Source of the DNA: a virus
Length of the DNA stretch: 22,262 bases
Virus record (IMG/VR): IMGVR_UViG_3300020312_000026
Coordinates: 1 to 22,262 of that record
Reading direction: 5' to 3' (one strand)
Part shown: positions 18,701 through 22,262 of the stretch, in pieces
How positions within the stretch are numbered: position 1 is the first letter of the stretch
Layout of the letters: every line of letters starts with the position of its first letter
The notes under the pieces: generated by a model
What the model was told of the DNA's origin: nothing
The model's input: the letters and a program-made list of their open reading frames with translations, nothing else
Databases searched by the model: none
Made by a program: the position numbers and the translations under genes

Positions 18701-19412
18701 TTGCGGAAGATGGTTTTACTAAGTATTTTTCAAGATCAATTACTTTTGGAGTTACTCCATATAAAACATTAAATAAAATTCTAAAGGACTCTTCTGTACC
18801 CTTTGCTTGATAAAATGTTCTTGCTTCTTTTATAAAATTATTTACATCTAAATCTGTTATAAAATCTGAATTCTCTAGTCCAGGTGTAAAAGTTTTCTTT
18901 AACTTTTTATAAAACTCTTGTAAAAATAATGCACTTAAATTATCTACATCAGATCCATTAACATGAGATGCTGCAGATGAATCTGAAAAAGTTATTTCTG
19001 ATGGGTTATTACTATCTCTATATGATGTTATTCCACTAAATCCACGCTGACAACCTGTAAAACTATTTGTTGTTATTCCACTATAAGTTATAACCTCACT
19101 TCCAATTCTTAGTAAACCATACTGATTTGGGAATCCTTTTGTAGTTTCAACTGAAATTGTAGTATCATTAGATGTAATCTCAGATGTAAGACTAGTTACT
19201 CCTTTAATAACTTCTGGAGTTAAATTATCTAATTTTAGATATTGATCAAGATTATCAACCAGATCAGTAGGACCGCCAGTATATTCCTGAGAAATATAAT
19301 ATTGCTTTAAAAAGTCTGCAGTCTTTGGACTTTCAGATAATATAAATTCTGGAAGTTGATTTTCAATTATTTGATGAACTTTAATTCTCGTATCAATGCC
19401 CGTACTTATCAT
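6705..19412 (-). CDS. 7: giant (4235 aa) gp7-like baseplate wedge protein with modular beta-rich extension
   Basis: One uninterrupted frame, roughly 450 kDa. Residues ~1-235 resemble the C-terminal core-binding part of T4 gp7. The clearest match is ARTFYQAKGTEESFRILFNVLYG (K204, F214), which parallels T4 SRSYDFYSTKGIEASYKFLFKVLY. Its position between genes 6 and 8 is that of T4 gene 7. The rest is modular: repeated H-x-L-x-x-G-D turns (near 852, 982, 1520, 1694, 1797, 1858, 3431); G-G-x-x-Y turns (near 1155, 1195, 2085, 2160, 3627, 3992, 4047); a YHYH domain (~1265-1385); a triplicated module (~2595-2915); a duplicated CDKDAHAT motif (3482, 3560); a phage-fibre-like FVNGVLQNPGESY segment around N3789; and a C-terminus with FSWGKLTGGTRSSNP. 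No signal peptide, membrane segment or catalytic domain is evident. T4 gp7 is 1032 aa. The start is supported by an AAGGGG ribosome site. The gp7 assignment is strong by position and N-terminus; the role of the extension (fibre, whisker or receptor contact) is inferred. Confidence 0.85.
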   Translation of the reverse strand: MISTGIDTRIKVHQIIENQLPEFILSESPKTADFLKQYYISQEYTGGPTDLVDNLDQYLKLDNLTPEVIKGVTSLTSEITSNDTTISVETTKGFPNQYGLLRIGSEVITYSGITTNSFTGCQRGFSGITSYRDSNNPSEITFSDSSAASHVNGSDVDNLSALFLQEFYKKLKKTFTPGLENSDFITDLDVNNFIKEARTFYQAKGTEESFRILFNVLYGVTPKVIDLEKYLVKPSSAKYLRRERIVAEKISGDPLKLQGQTIFRSTDLQTTASISEVEVLTGITGSSSVKEYFTLDIFVGYNDEEFITGTFDVTGKTKVIDTISIGSSVITVDSTIGFGATGTVLAGVNTNITYTDKTINQFLNCSGINTAISLGSDVIADDKVFGYENGDQTKKVELRLTGVLKQFVPSSNNKLSLNDETITIKSIGEEIKNPNLDKTQKEIFANSWNYNTSSTYEINEGTEGSLSQFTLKSTIDPSSLKVGDDIQFLEKTSDPFSLGILLATSKINQISQSGNYVILTDTIPNLNRNKKYSIRRSLKKASSSFNLLEFGDNILTSDIQNVYNESDESLYVASGSLPSYTIGANISKAGISTVIENDTVQDYNSLTEKYSTISFDEDNIPFVTGDKVYYSPEGNPLVGISTGVYYVKTIGNNKIKLYQSPAFIESDSFIEFAVPVITTTSHSFILNDQYDKKIASQKILKKFPIEVKQNLGKNVKTIPGPVGMLIDGVEITNGRSEDSIFYGSISDFSSVGFGTDYDVINPPVIDIVSSEGTQALASPVIKGDIREILVDQQNFDIESVNSISITGGNSGEAKLQPITARRNRVLEFSGVTTALGGGIDTNSETLTFIKPHNLNNGQVLIYDKNKNTQLGIGTFKGSNLADYESLIDGQPYWPKVIGQVGTSSTIQLYRSEDDYISGINTIGFTDVAKEGIHKFRIKDAKLNLVGVRVIQSGKPYSNRKIYANSDTGISTEKSTVTFNDHGFSDGELVTYQASVGLGSTTPQSISGLTTTNQYKVIKIDDDTFRVSNAGVGGTDNTNYISKKYVNFKTKGTGYQLFKYPDIEISIDASYSVPTNDKIVLTPIVQGRLVDVSLYNKGTKYGSKDIINYENKPNILIKNGSSRTGKNITPSLDPIIVNGKISNVNIQDGGDEYYSTPDLKVIGDGIGAKLRAVIDRDENSVTYLKIIDVIIVNGGSDYTYDQTRITIVPRGKNAVFNISIDKLNLCGIQTTRPYSAKYTNQQIISSSEGLQYSVVGYSTQIGEEQYGQLPGSHSPIIGWAYDGNPIYGPYGYTDPLNINSGIKILETGYFLNSTIENRSDLSFADGFFADDYSYTPSSTTDLDEHNGRFGKTPEYPNGVYAYFVGIDTITQEPKFPYFIGNTYRSIPETLDSGKSLSQSFDFNSSDLVRNTFPYKVTSEFADNDFIIESDELLPQLTKVTSVSQGKVDSLNVIKSGDNYKVGDNITFDNSGTDGSGVSASVSKLDGKSILNIDTSYESLSNVTFIWKDQNTISVHVPNTHQLVSGNNLEVSGLSTDISSLDGLPLSGSKLVSGVTTESTVLYKQLASNATAGVVTDIYVYKTNAISVGSSIGIGTEKLLVLNKFDDRNILRVQRGVTGTAHTLSSKVSLIPSFFDINFKTNSFTSKVNDIVYFNPRQSIGIADTVGISTAITVSVGDTSRQVSVPAQSIYLPNHPFKTGQAITFKKPPSGGVSISVSRDGSVGQQFSLPLSGSSQTVYAINKSKDYIGIVTQVGLTTTNGLFFRSNGDNDYDYSFESNFTQVTGDLERINSKVTLTTSHNLLAGDIVSLNVESNQSVGVGTSASVKVKYNSSIDSLLINGIGFTSGINTTTNTITLNSHGLKTGDKVYYDAVEVASGLETGGYFVYKVSDSQIRLAETLYDSNIIPPKVVNLVSVGATHTLSLINPPISITRNNNLVFDLSDSSLSGLEFKIYQDHNFDNDFVSTGATTVNVVSTSGTVGVTSTASLTINYSPTNPVNLFYNVEKSGFISTSDVDVVNGSRISYKNSEYNHDYSIVGVGTTTFDIRLDTKPENLVYTSDNTSNLKYSTTSKTEIGPINEASLEFGGDGYKALPKFVSVASTQGTNAKILPDSTNANQIENTEIINIGFEYSSDKTLKPIANISPVITIKNSDKIVSVNVSDGGKDYITSPTLVILDDESKEVIKSGSLQAKVNQATQSISAVDIVSTPKGIGECKIFTEDNTNGVQITNIAIGGTIVTSEATGLVTFTLATPILGFSSAPFKVGDTLFVENVENEYGDTFNSPSNQFKFYPVTNIVGGTNPNPFKLEINLNGLVSNPGLAKTLQTYGSLINFDNYPKFDIITDLSPFSEGENLLVSRNNGSFEKVDLILDKLSNNYIKVIGRYDLKIGDKIQGLFTGTIATINTLFENKGEFLVDYSSKKDKGWRDDVGKLNEDYQVLPDNDYYQNLSYTIQSPIEYTALSSPVNKLLHTTGLKNFADVGITSAVGVGTTSSVDTTTIIRDLSSENRVDAIDNFDLVRDSDLLASPRRSKFITFQNKKLANYFECNTNNAIQIDDISTLFSDSTNNVKTDGKLSITDSFNRFLVQTKVPLPSTGIANTTHTLQVTELISSVDFNSKDIYTIEKSSTNNGSKLVDIIGDKDIDDNYSLKFNPVDIFNTDLDVKILQNNFIAGVGIGTSTLGFIDLTGRNVNVSSSTTSTIISSDITTLESYFATISVNDNTANENNIIELYVTHDGTNSYISNYSLETNTGNSIGTFTSEINSGVLSLNYENDRSNQVLVRSKIVGFGKTSSGIGTYRFKLDEQSDGSENSARLESKFVSIGSTATICGFTTSRDTTIKSIIKVSIGNTSALHQVLMAHDGTDTFITQYPFISIGTDAGIGTFSAELSGSNFNLKFHPDAAFIGVGNLQVQSYNEVINTEMDLVNEAPILTYGKSSESLSLLQYNAISGDRSDVGSFKLKNNNNLIFASYFNPSVGLNTSSGQFTIENNFFNRNERLIYTPGSSIDGVSSASLVMSNGVSLPSEVYVSLPEGTTNSNVFGLSTTRGGSAVTFNTAGSGNMHKLEMFKKNEKSLITLDNVIQSPLSYTPITTTLTNNVSSQVSITTSIISLAGITSIVTNDILKINDEYVRVNNVGFGTTSVGPISNTGSLNLIDVTRASVGSAATTHADTSTVRLYKGGYNIVGESIFFTNPPRGSNVLEKDESNRDRGRASFSGRVFLRQDYSSNAIFDDVSHEFTGIAQTFRTSISGVNTTGLTTGSSFLTLNGIFQRPTTEQNPLNNYDFSESAGITSFVFSGISSADGTQIISESDVNQNQLPRSGQIISIGYSGGLGYAPLAGAAVTAVTNSSGTITAVGIGTRDFHGSGYRPEQSTSGNGILSIDVVDEAYEHRFVGSSSSITVKSGGIGVTATFTPVDAPYTSSTGIVTFTKNNHNLITSDSYTATTGTVYNPTTGVLTIKLSASPSPALANGQIVKFDNNSLTFTCDKDAHATNHTYPRSTDPLGGKWLPISNVSGGDQFDINVLETIPSSNTGIHTFVTAITNGVKRSANKIRIATESLVYTCDKDAHATEHTYPRSTDPAYNTDLNILEATDDYFKVGVGTGGGVGTGATITATVGVGGTLSFTVVGGGTGYINPVVIPPSPSYENLPITGVSRIGLGATTDTGKGLLLTIDVGGSNTTGIGSTLFEVKSFFSPRSGYGFRKGDVFKPVGLITDKGLSSPISEIEFTVNEVFTDSFSSWNVGEFDYIDSIANLQDGTRTVFPLNFKDELVSFQPKSGALVDMQSLLLIFVNGVLQNPGESYIFNGGTRFQFTEAPSEKDDIAIFFFKGTNNVDVTYVDVRESVKVGDELQMLKSDTVTDDIKNQDQNVRTISGITTADTVETELYYSQGIDDVNFKPVRWIKQKSDKFINGQLITKVRPLIEPLVFPDARIIKDVAPGDSTIYFDTINNFFSYDSPSTVSTFIVDDSITRQSADLNAVVSAAGTIQSITVTDGGSGYVGATTSISVGIPTTGITTFIKGDGTVGTGETATATATITNGSITSVTITNPGLGYTSSSSPSVISAIPVTPSETITGFSGSAGFSGIVTGITVLSSSTIKFFLDKGSGSFTGLANGDPIYIFDTSVGSGATSTVISSGAPVGIGTSFFDNIYIVSSLSSSSQLGEFVAGVKTDTSIVGIATENTICGRFSWGKLTGGTRSSNPLTLTVSGKTVNSGLSTFPRVQRRAAGLRETGAIKDST
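8682..8735 (-). repeat. CDKDAHAT-HTYPRSTDP motif, copy 2 (residues 3560-3577 of the giant protein)
   Basis: An 18-residue motif beginning at C3560 matches the copy at 8916-8969 at 17 of 18 positions; only residue 9 differs (Glu here, Asn there). The copies start 78 residues apart. I recall similar Cys/His/Asp-rich motifs in other marine T4-like phage structural proteins, without a known function. Confidence 0.85.
8916..8969 (-). repeat. CDKDAHAT-HTYPRSTDP motif, copy 1 (residues 3482-3499 of the giant protein)
   Basis: This is the first copy of the duplicated motif, starting at C3482. It is preceded by a short strand-like segment (NNSLTFT) comparable to the one before copy 2 (TESLVYT). The DNA of the two copies differs at 10 of 54 bases, so the duplication is not recent. 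Confidence 0.85.
10668..11630 (-). repeat. three diverged tandem copies of a ~122-residue beta-rich module (residues ~2595-2915)
   Basis: Copies 2 and 3 share THDGTNSYISNY / AHDGTDTFITQY, then IGTFTSEI / IGTFSAEL, then LSLNYEND / FNLKFHPD. Their HDG histidines are H2732 and H2857, 125 residues apart. A more diverged first copy (HTLQVTELI from H2599, later YSLKFNPVDIF) places its aspartate D2611 122 residues before D2733. At DNA level copies 2 and 3 share a run of 13 identical bases over the HDGT codons. Similar HDGT...IGTF modules recur, as I recall, in other marine T4-like phage structural proteins. Confidence 0.75.
15258..15620 (-). other. embedded YHYH-type domain (residues ~1265-1385 of the giant protein)
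   Basis: The segment H1272-SPIIGWAYDGNPIYGPYGY, then LDEHNGRF, TPEYPNGVYAYF and FPYFIGNTY (F1374 onward), has the motif order of the YHYH domain, a widespread domain of uncharacterised secreted or surface proteins. Conserved Trp, Tyr, Asp, Gly and His residues stand out against the low-complexity Ser/Thr/Gly/Val surroundings. Function is unknown; a ligand- or surface-binding role is only inferred. Confidence 0.75.
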
Positions 19413-19413
19413 A

Positions 19414-21315
19414 TTATCCCCTTATTAATTCTCCGTTTGTGTAACTTGAAGTAACTTTAAACCCAACACCAGATATCTGATCACCTGATGAAATGGTATC
19501 CTTAACCATATTTATCGCACTATCAGCAATGTTAAATTTTAAATATAAATCCTGTAATCCAATGATATCATTAGATTCTGGGAATGCTTGAACTTCTATA
19601 ATATTGTTTGGTCTCACAGTTGATGTTATATTAATAGTTGTTAAATTAATTTCACCTTTTATATAATCAACAGTTCCAGCATTTTCAACAATAACTATTT
19701 TTTCACCAGTAGCAAGATCTTTTTTAACAATAGAAACAATTCCTGTTTTTTTATCAGCATTTGGCGTATCTGTAAAATATACTGTTGCAGTTACACCAGA
19801 TATAGTAAATCCAGTACTCTTAATATTTAAACCTTCTGATTTAACATTAAATTGATTACCAAAACAGAGTTCATATTGTGCAAATTGATCAATAAGAGCA
19901 TTTAGATTTCTTCTAATTCTTACTTTTGTTATATTTGAAGTTATAGAATCCTCTATATTATCAATTACACTTAGAACTTTACTGTATTTAAATCTACCAC
20001 CAAATTTATTAATTTCTGTAGATTTAGAATATTCTGTTAATCCACTAATAATATTTGTCCTTAATCCATCTATATCTTTAACTTTTGATGAATTATAATA
20101 GATGGAACTATCTAATTCTATATGAAGAATTTTAAGATCTACTATTTTTTGGTTTATTCCTGTTAAAGAATAATTTTTTAAATCTGATAATATGCTATTT
20201 TTATCAAAATCTGATACAAAATCACCATTTTGAGGTTTTATTGTAATAAAAACAGTTCCAAACTGAGGTGGATCTATTTCTTCTCCACCAACAACTGAAA
20301 CACTTTCAGTATTTGGGTAAATTTGCTGTATTATTGCTTCATAATCCCTTGCTGTAACCGCCCTGTACTGTGATGAATACAGTCTAGGTGCAAAATACTT
20401 AATAGAGTCTACAGGTTCAATATTGCCGCCATTAGAAGCACCTGAGACTACTGATATAGTCGGAGTTTGGGATAAATTTATTGCAGATCCCTCAACAGTT
20501 TCTACTGTTCCTGCAAATGAGAACACTGATGGTCCATTACCATCTTTTCCATCAGTAACAATATAACTAACATCTATTGTTTTACCATTTTCTAACTTTC
20601 TACCAAAAGTACCATCACCAAAGAGAAGTTCATATTTTTCATCTTGAACTTCTTGTAATAAGAAAGTTGTAGATGATGGTTTAATATTTAAAATATTATC
20701 TACTTTAGTAAATAATATTCCTTTGTCTGCAGTATCTGAACTATCCCTAACATGAACCATAATTGTTGATGTATCAATATATGGATTGTCTAGTATGAAT
20801 CTTTGGTCTAAAGATCCATCAACTGTAAATGATTTTCTTAAAAATGTGCCTTGTAGAACTTCAATATCATTAAATGCATAACCACCATTATCAGCAGAGT
20901 ATGTGGCGGTTATATCGTCTGGAATTGAAAAAGTATAAGTAATATTATTACCTGTGCCAATGCATACTAGACCTGCTTTAAGGGTCACTGTAGGGGGTTG
21001 TGGGTTGTCTGTATGTGCAATATTAAAAGATATAATTGCTTTTGCTGCTGTTCTAGATCTAGGAACATATCCAATGTTTCTTGCTAGTGAAACTACGTTT
21101 TCTCTTACTGTTGCAGAGTCTAAAAACGACTCATTTACAACTAAGTTTGAGTTAACCGCAGTTATGTAAGTATTATATGCTAATGTATCAATTAAAACAG
21201 AAAAATTAGACCCTTCAAAGTCAAAATCAGTAAAATCCGAGTTTGAACGTATATAATCCTTAATGGATGTTTTGATTTGATCAAAATCTAGGTTTGAAAA
21301 TTTAGTAAATGGCAT
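19414..21315 (-). CDS. 6: baseplate wedge subunit gp6
   Basis: Homologue of T4 gp6, which dimerises, binds gp7 and forms the ring of the baseplate core. It is 633 aa against 660 aa in T4. The N-terminal match is clear: FDQIKTSIKDYIRSN, then DFEGSNFSVLIDTLAYNTY (residues ~32-50), ESFLDSATVRENVV and IGYVPRSRTAAKAII, all aligning with T4 gp6. YELLFGDGTFGRK (~230) corresponds to T4 EFYFGEGE, and YRAVTARDYEAII (~317-330) to T4 RCVTATDYDTFV; both belong to the J-like baseplate family. The start lies one base after the gene 25 stop (TAA-T-ATG) without a clear Shine-Dalgarno, which suggests translational coupling. The stop is likewise one base ahead of the giant gene's ATG. Confidence 0.95.
   Translation of the reverse strand: MPFTKFSNLDFDQIKTSIKDYIRSNSDFTDFDFEGSNFSVLIDTLAYNTYITAVNSNLVVNESFLDSATVRENVVSLARNIGYVPRSRTAAKAIISFNIAHTDNPQPPTVTLKAGLVCIGTGNNITYTFSIPDDITATYSADNGGYAFNDIEVLQGTFLRKSFTVDGSLDQRFILDNPYIDTSTIMVHVRDSSDTADKGILFTKVDNILNIKPSSTTFLLQEVQDEKYELLFGDGTFGRKLENGKTIDVSYIVTDGKDGNGPSVFSFAGTVETVEGSAINLSQTPTISVVSGASNGGNIEPVDSIKYFAPRLYSSQYRAVTARDYEAIIQQIYPNTESVSVVGGEEIDPPQFGTVFITIKPQNGDFVSDFDKNSILSDLKNYSLTGINQKIVDLKILHIELDSSIYYNSSKVKDIDGLRTNIISGLTEYSKSTEINKFGGRFKYSKVLSVIDNIEDSITSNITKVRIRRNLNALIDQFAQYELCFGNQFNVKSEGLNIKSTGFTISGVTATVYFTDTPNADKKTGIVSIVKKDLATGEKIVIVENAGTVDYIKGEINLTTINITSTVRPNNIIEVQAFPESNDIIGLQDLYLKFNIADSAINMVKDTISSGDQISGVGFKVTSSYTNGELIRG
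19418..19423 (-). promoter_or_regulatory. strong ribosome binding site of the giant gp7-like gene
   Basis: AAGGGG lies 5 nt ahead of the ATG at 19412, within the end of gene 6. It fixes the start codon. It is clearly stronger than the sites ahead of genes 25, 6 and 8, where I see no good Shine-Dalgarno. Confidence 0.7.
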
Positions 21316-21316
21316 A

Positions 21317-21715
21317 TTATCTTGAGGCTTCTAATATGTATTGAAATGCTTGAGAGGGAAACTGTTGTCCTATAATGTCAAAATATATATTTACCTCAAA
21401 TTCGTTCCGATCTGGTCTAGGAAAGACTTCAATTCGTAAATTATCTACTCTTGGCTCATAATTTTCAATTGTAGTTTGAATTTGTTGCTCTATAACGGAA
21501 GCAGTACCAAAATCAACAAAGTCAAACAGACTACCCCTTATGTCTGTACCTAAATTTGGGTTAAAAAACCGTTCTCTAGGTATAGTTTGCACTAAATTTC
21601 TTACAGATCTCTTAATTGCGTTCGCATCTTTAATAACTGTAAGGTCTTTTGTGACTGGATGAGGTGTAAATGATAAGCTAATATCCTTAAATGACCTAGA
21701 TATCCTAGTTTTCAT
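21317..21715 (-). CDS. 25: baseplate wedge subunit gp25 (GPW/gp25 family)
   Basis: It has the family's form and exactly the T4 gp25 length as I recall it (132 aa). Landmarks are the KRSVRNLVQTIPRERFFNP segment (~35-53), LGTDIRGSLFDFVD (~55-68) and NYEPRVDNLRIEVFP (~85-99), which parallels T4 NYEPRIDKLAVNVIP. gp25 is the conserved lysozyme-like-fold wedge protein shared by contractile tails, type VI secretion baseplates and R-type pyocins; it sits in the core bundle with gp6 and gp7 and contacts the sheath. It is the first gene of the late unit, 28 nt downstream of the nearer late box. No clear Shine-Dalgarno precedes the ATG. Confidence 0.95.
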   Translation of the reverse strand: MKTRISRSFKDISLSFTPHPVTKDLTVIKDANAIKRSVRNLVQTIPRERFFNPNLGTDIRGSLFDFVDFGTASVIEQQIQTTIENYEPRVDNLRIEVFPRPDRNEFEVNIYFDIIGQQFPSQAFQYILEASR

Positions 21716-21742
21716 TCAATTTAGTAAACAGTTTGCTAGATT

Positions 21743-21750
21743 TATTTATA
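21743..21750 (-). promoter_or_regulatory. T4-type late promoter, proximal, for the gene 25 unit
   Basis: An exact TATAAATA on the minus strand, with 27 nt between the box and the gene 25 ATG. The transcript would start near 21736 with a leader of about 20 nt. It lies just downstream of a terminator, as expected for the head of a transcription unit. Confidence 0.82.
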
Positions 21751-21768
21751 ATTAAAGTCTTAATTCTT

Positions 21769-21776
21769 TATTTATA
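21769..21776 (-). promoter_or_regulatory. T4-type late promoter, distal, for the gene 25 unit
   Basis: A second exact TATAAATA, offset 26 bp upstream of the proximal box and only a few bases beyond the terminator T-tract. The leader would be about 46 nt. The two boxes are in tandem on the same strand. Confidence 0.75.
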
Positions 21777-21778
21777 CT

Positions 21779-21813
21779 AAAAAACATAAAAAAATCGCCT
21801 TTTTAGGCGATTT
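21779..21813 (-). terminator. rho-independent terminator ending the upstream small-gene unit
   Basis: A perfect 9-bp stem (21792-21800 pairing with 21805-21813, core GGCGA/TCGCC) has a 4-nt loop. On the minus strand it runs straight into a T-tract interrupted by ATG (T7 counting stem bases, then ATG, then T6). It stands 24 nt after the stop of the 48-residue gene and before the late promoters. On the plus strand the T-run begins 6 nt after the stem, so the minus direction fits better and matches the genes. Confidence 0.85.
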
Positions 21814-21837
21814 AGAGGTCTTTTTTTACCTTAAAAT

Positions 21838-21984
21838 TTATTTTCCTTGCCCTCTTCTTCTTTTACGAGCCGAGTTACGGGACGATGCCGAGTATTTTGA
21901 GTGTTTTCCATACCCTTGACGAGTTTTTTTGGGTCGTGACTCCACATATGTATCACCACTTAGTCCTGTTCTTACTTTTGCCAT
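21838..21984 (-). CDS. 48-residue highly basic protein, conserved hypothetical
   Basis: It starts MAKVRTGLSGDTYVESRPKK and ends with RKRRRGQGK. I count 15 Lys/Arg and one His against two acidic residues (net about +13), no Cys or Phe and many Ser, so it is probably disordered and could bind nucleic acid or another acidic partner. I recall very similar small proteins in T4-like marine phages, always of unknown function. The start is well supported: a GGAG ribosome site lies 5 nt ahead, and the ATG follows the preceding stop by 2 nt. It is the last gene before the terminator. Alternatives include a structural or assembly accessory peptide or a small ribosome-associated protein; nothing in the sequence decides between them. 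Confidence 0.8.
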   Translation of the reverse strand: MAKVRTGLSGDTYVESRPKKTRQGYGKHSKYSASSRNSARKRRRGQGK

Positions 21985-21986
21985 AG

Positions 21987-22151
21987 TTACTCCGTTGTAA
22001 TTTCAGTTTTTATATCATTTGGATCAGGTTGACCAGTCTGATAGTATTCTATCGAAAGGTCTTCTAGTCTCTCAAACATTTCATACTCTGAAAGACTAGA
22101 AAATACTACCTTACCTCTTATAAGAATATTATATAACTCTTGTTTTTTCAT
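21987..22151 (-). CDS. 54-residue acidic protein, conserved hypothetical
   Basis: It begins MKKQELYNILIRGKVVFSSL and continues SEYEMFERLEDLSIEYYQTG, ending with a polar tail (PDPNDIKTEITTE). I count 11 acidic and 6 basic residues. Residues ~20-38 look like an amphipathic helix. The pattern is that of a small conserved protein I recall from T4-like marine phages, of unknown function. Its start overlaps the end of the glycosyltransferase-like gene by 23 bp, and its stop is 2 nt before the basic 48-residue gene, whose ribosome site lies inside this gene's last codons, so the three are probably translated from one message. An AGGA lies only 1 nt before the ATG, closer than usual. Confidence 0.78.
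   Translation of the reverse strand: MKKQELYNILIRGKVVFSSLSEYEMFERLEDLSIEYYQTGQPDPNDIKTEITTE
21990..21993 (-). promoter_or_regulatory. ribosome binding site of the 48-residue basic gene
   Basis: GGAG lies 5 nt upstream of the ATG at 21984, inside the last codons of the 54-residue gene. It supports this start and tight coupling of the two small genes. Confidence 0.65.
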
Positions 22152-22262
22152 GTCCTACACGAATTCGAGGGTCGCACCAGATCTCAAAACCTGCTTCCTT
22201 TGCATCGAGACAGAAAGAAACGTCCTCACCGCACATATCTTGCACTTCTCCTGATTCAAAAA
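22129..22262 (-). CDS. glycosyltransferase-like protein (family 2 type), C-terminal fragment
   Basis: Only the last 43 residues are in the window; the start lies beyond the right edge. The visible part reads MCGEDVSFCLDAKEAGFEIW, then CDPRIRVGHEK, ending TRVI. The G-E-D-x-x-F-C followed by A-G-(F/Y)-x-I and a D-P...V-G-H tail is the usual ending of GT-A fold (family 2) glycosyltransferases, where the acidic ED pair is the catalytic base region and the His often helps to bind the metal. T4-like marine phages carry such genes near virion genes. The substrate cannot be told from this fragment. Its end overlaps the next gene by 23 bp. Confidence 0.65.
   Translation of the reverse strand, partial: FESGEVQDMCGEDVSFCLDAKEAGFEIWCDPRIRVGHEKTRVI

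Noticed and set aside
18532-18810. Plus-strand 92-residue open frame.
   Set aside because: It is antisense to the gp7-like core domain, the best-supported part of the giant protein.
6705-19412. The possibility that the 4235-residue frame results from an assembly join or a programmed frameshift.
   Set aside because: The frame is continuous, its modules repeat in register along the whole length, and both ends match recognised phage sequence. I cannot exclude collapse or expansion of repeats in assembly.
20954-21169. Plus-strand 71-residue open frame.
   Set aside because: It is antisense to the conserved N-terminal part of gp6.
1-22262. tRNA genes, CRISPR array, insertion sequence, defence or metabolic genes.
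   Set aside because: I looked for cloverleaf arms, regular short DNA repeats, terminal inverted repeats and enzyme motifs and saw none, apart from the glycosyltransferase-like fragment at the right edge.

Overview
The window is a late structural (tail baseplate) region of a marine, T4-like myovirus. Every supported gene lies on the minus strand, so transcription runs from the right end to the left. The DNA is AT-rich (many 60-base lines are only 22-35% G+C). Three bacteriophage T4-type late promoter boxes (TATAAATA) lie in the intergenic gaps. The best-matching protein families are those of T4-like cyanophages and pelagiphages, so the host is probably a marine cyanobacterium (Prochlorococcus/Synechococcus) or SAR11. 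No host-diagnostic gene is present, so I do not choose between them.

Layout, in transcription order. Right edge (22262-21838): the C-terminal end of a glycosyltransferase-like protein overlaps a 54-residue acidic protein, which is followed after 2 nt by a 48-residue, extremely basic protein. A rho-independent terminator closes this unit. Two tandem late promoters then start the baseplate unit. It carries gene 25 (132 aa), gene 6 (633 aa), a giant 4235-aa gp7-like protein and gene 8 (548 aa). The last gene encodes a DUF4815-type structural protein of more than 1670 aa that runs off the left edge. Gene gaps are 1-3 nt, except for 34 nt before gene 8, where a third late promoter sits.

How they work together: gp25, gp6, gp7 and gp8 are the core baseplate wedge proteins of T4, and the order 25-6-7-8 is the T4 order. 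The large DUF4815 protein is a virion protein characteristic of T4-like marine phages and is probably a peripheral baseplate or fibre component. The striking feature is the gp7-like gene, which fills 57% of the window. Its first ~235 residues resemble the C-terminal core-binding part of T4 gp7. The remaining ~4000 residues are a mosaic of repeated beta-rich modules, including a YHYH domain, a triplicated ~122-residue module and a duplicated CDKDAHAT-HTYPRSTDP motif. gp8 carries inserted modules of one of the same types.

No tRNA, CRISPR array, insertion sequence, attachment site or metabolic gene was seen. No stretch over 300 bases lacks a gene; the longest gap is the 122-nt control region at 21716-21837. 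Homology statements rest on recalled family and T4 sequences, not on a database search.
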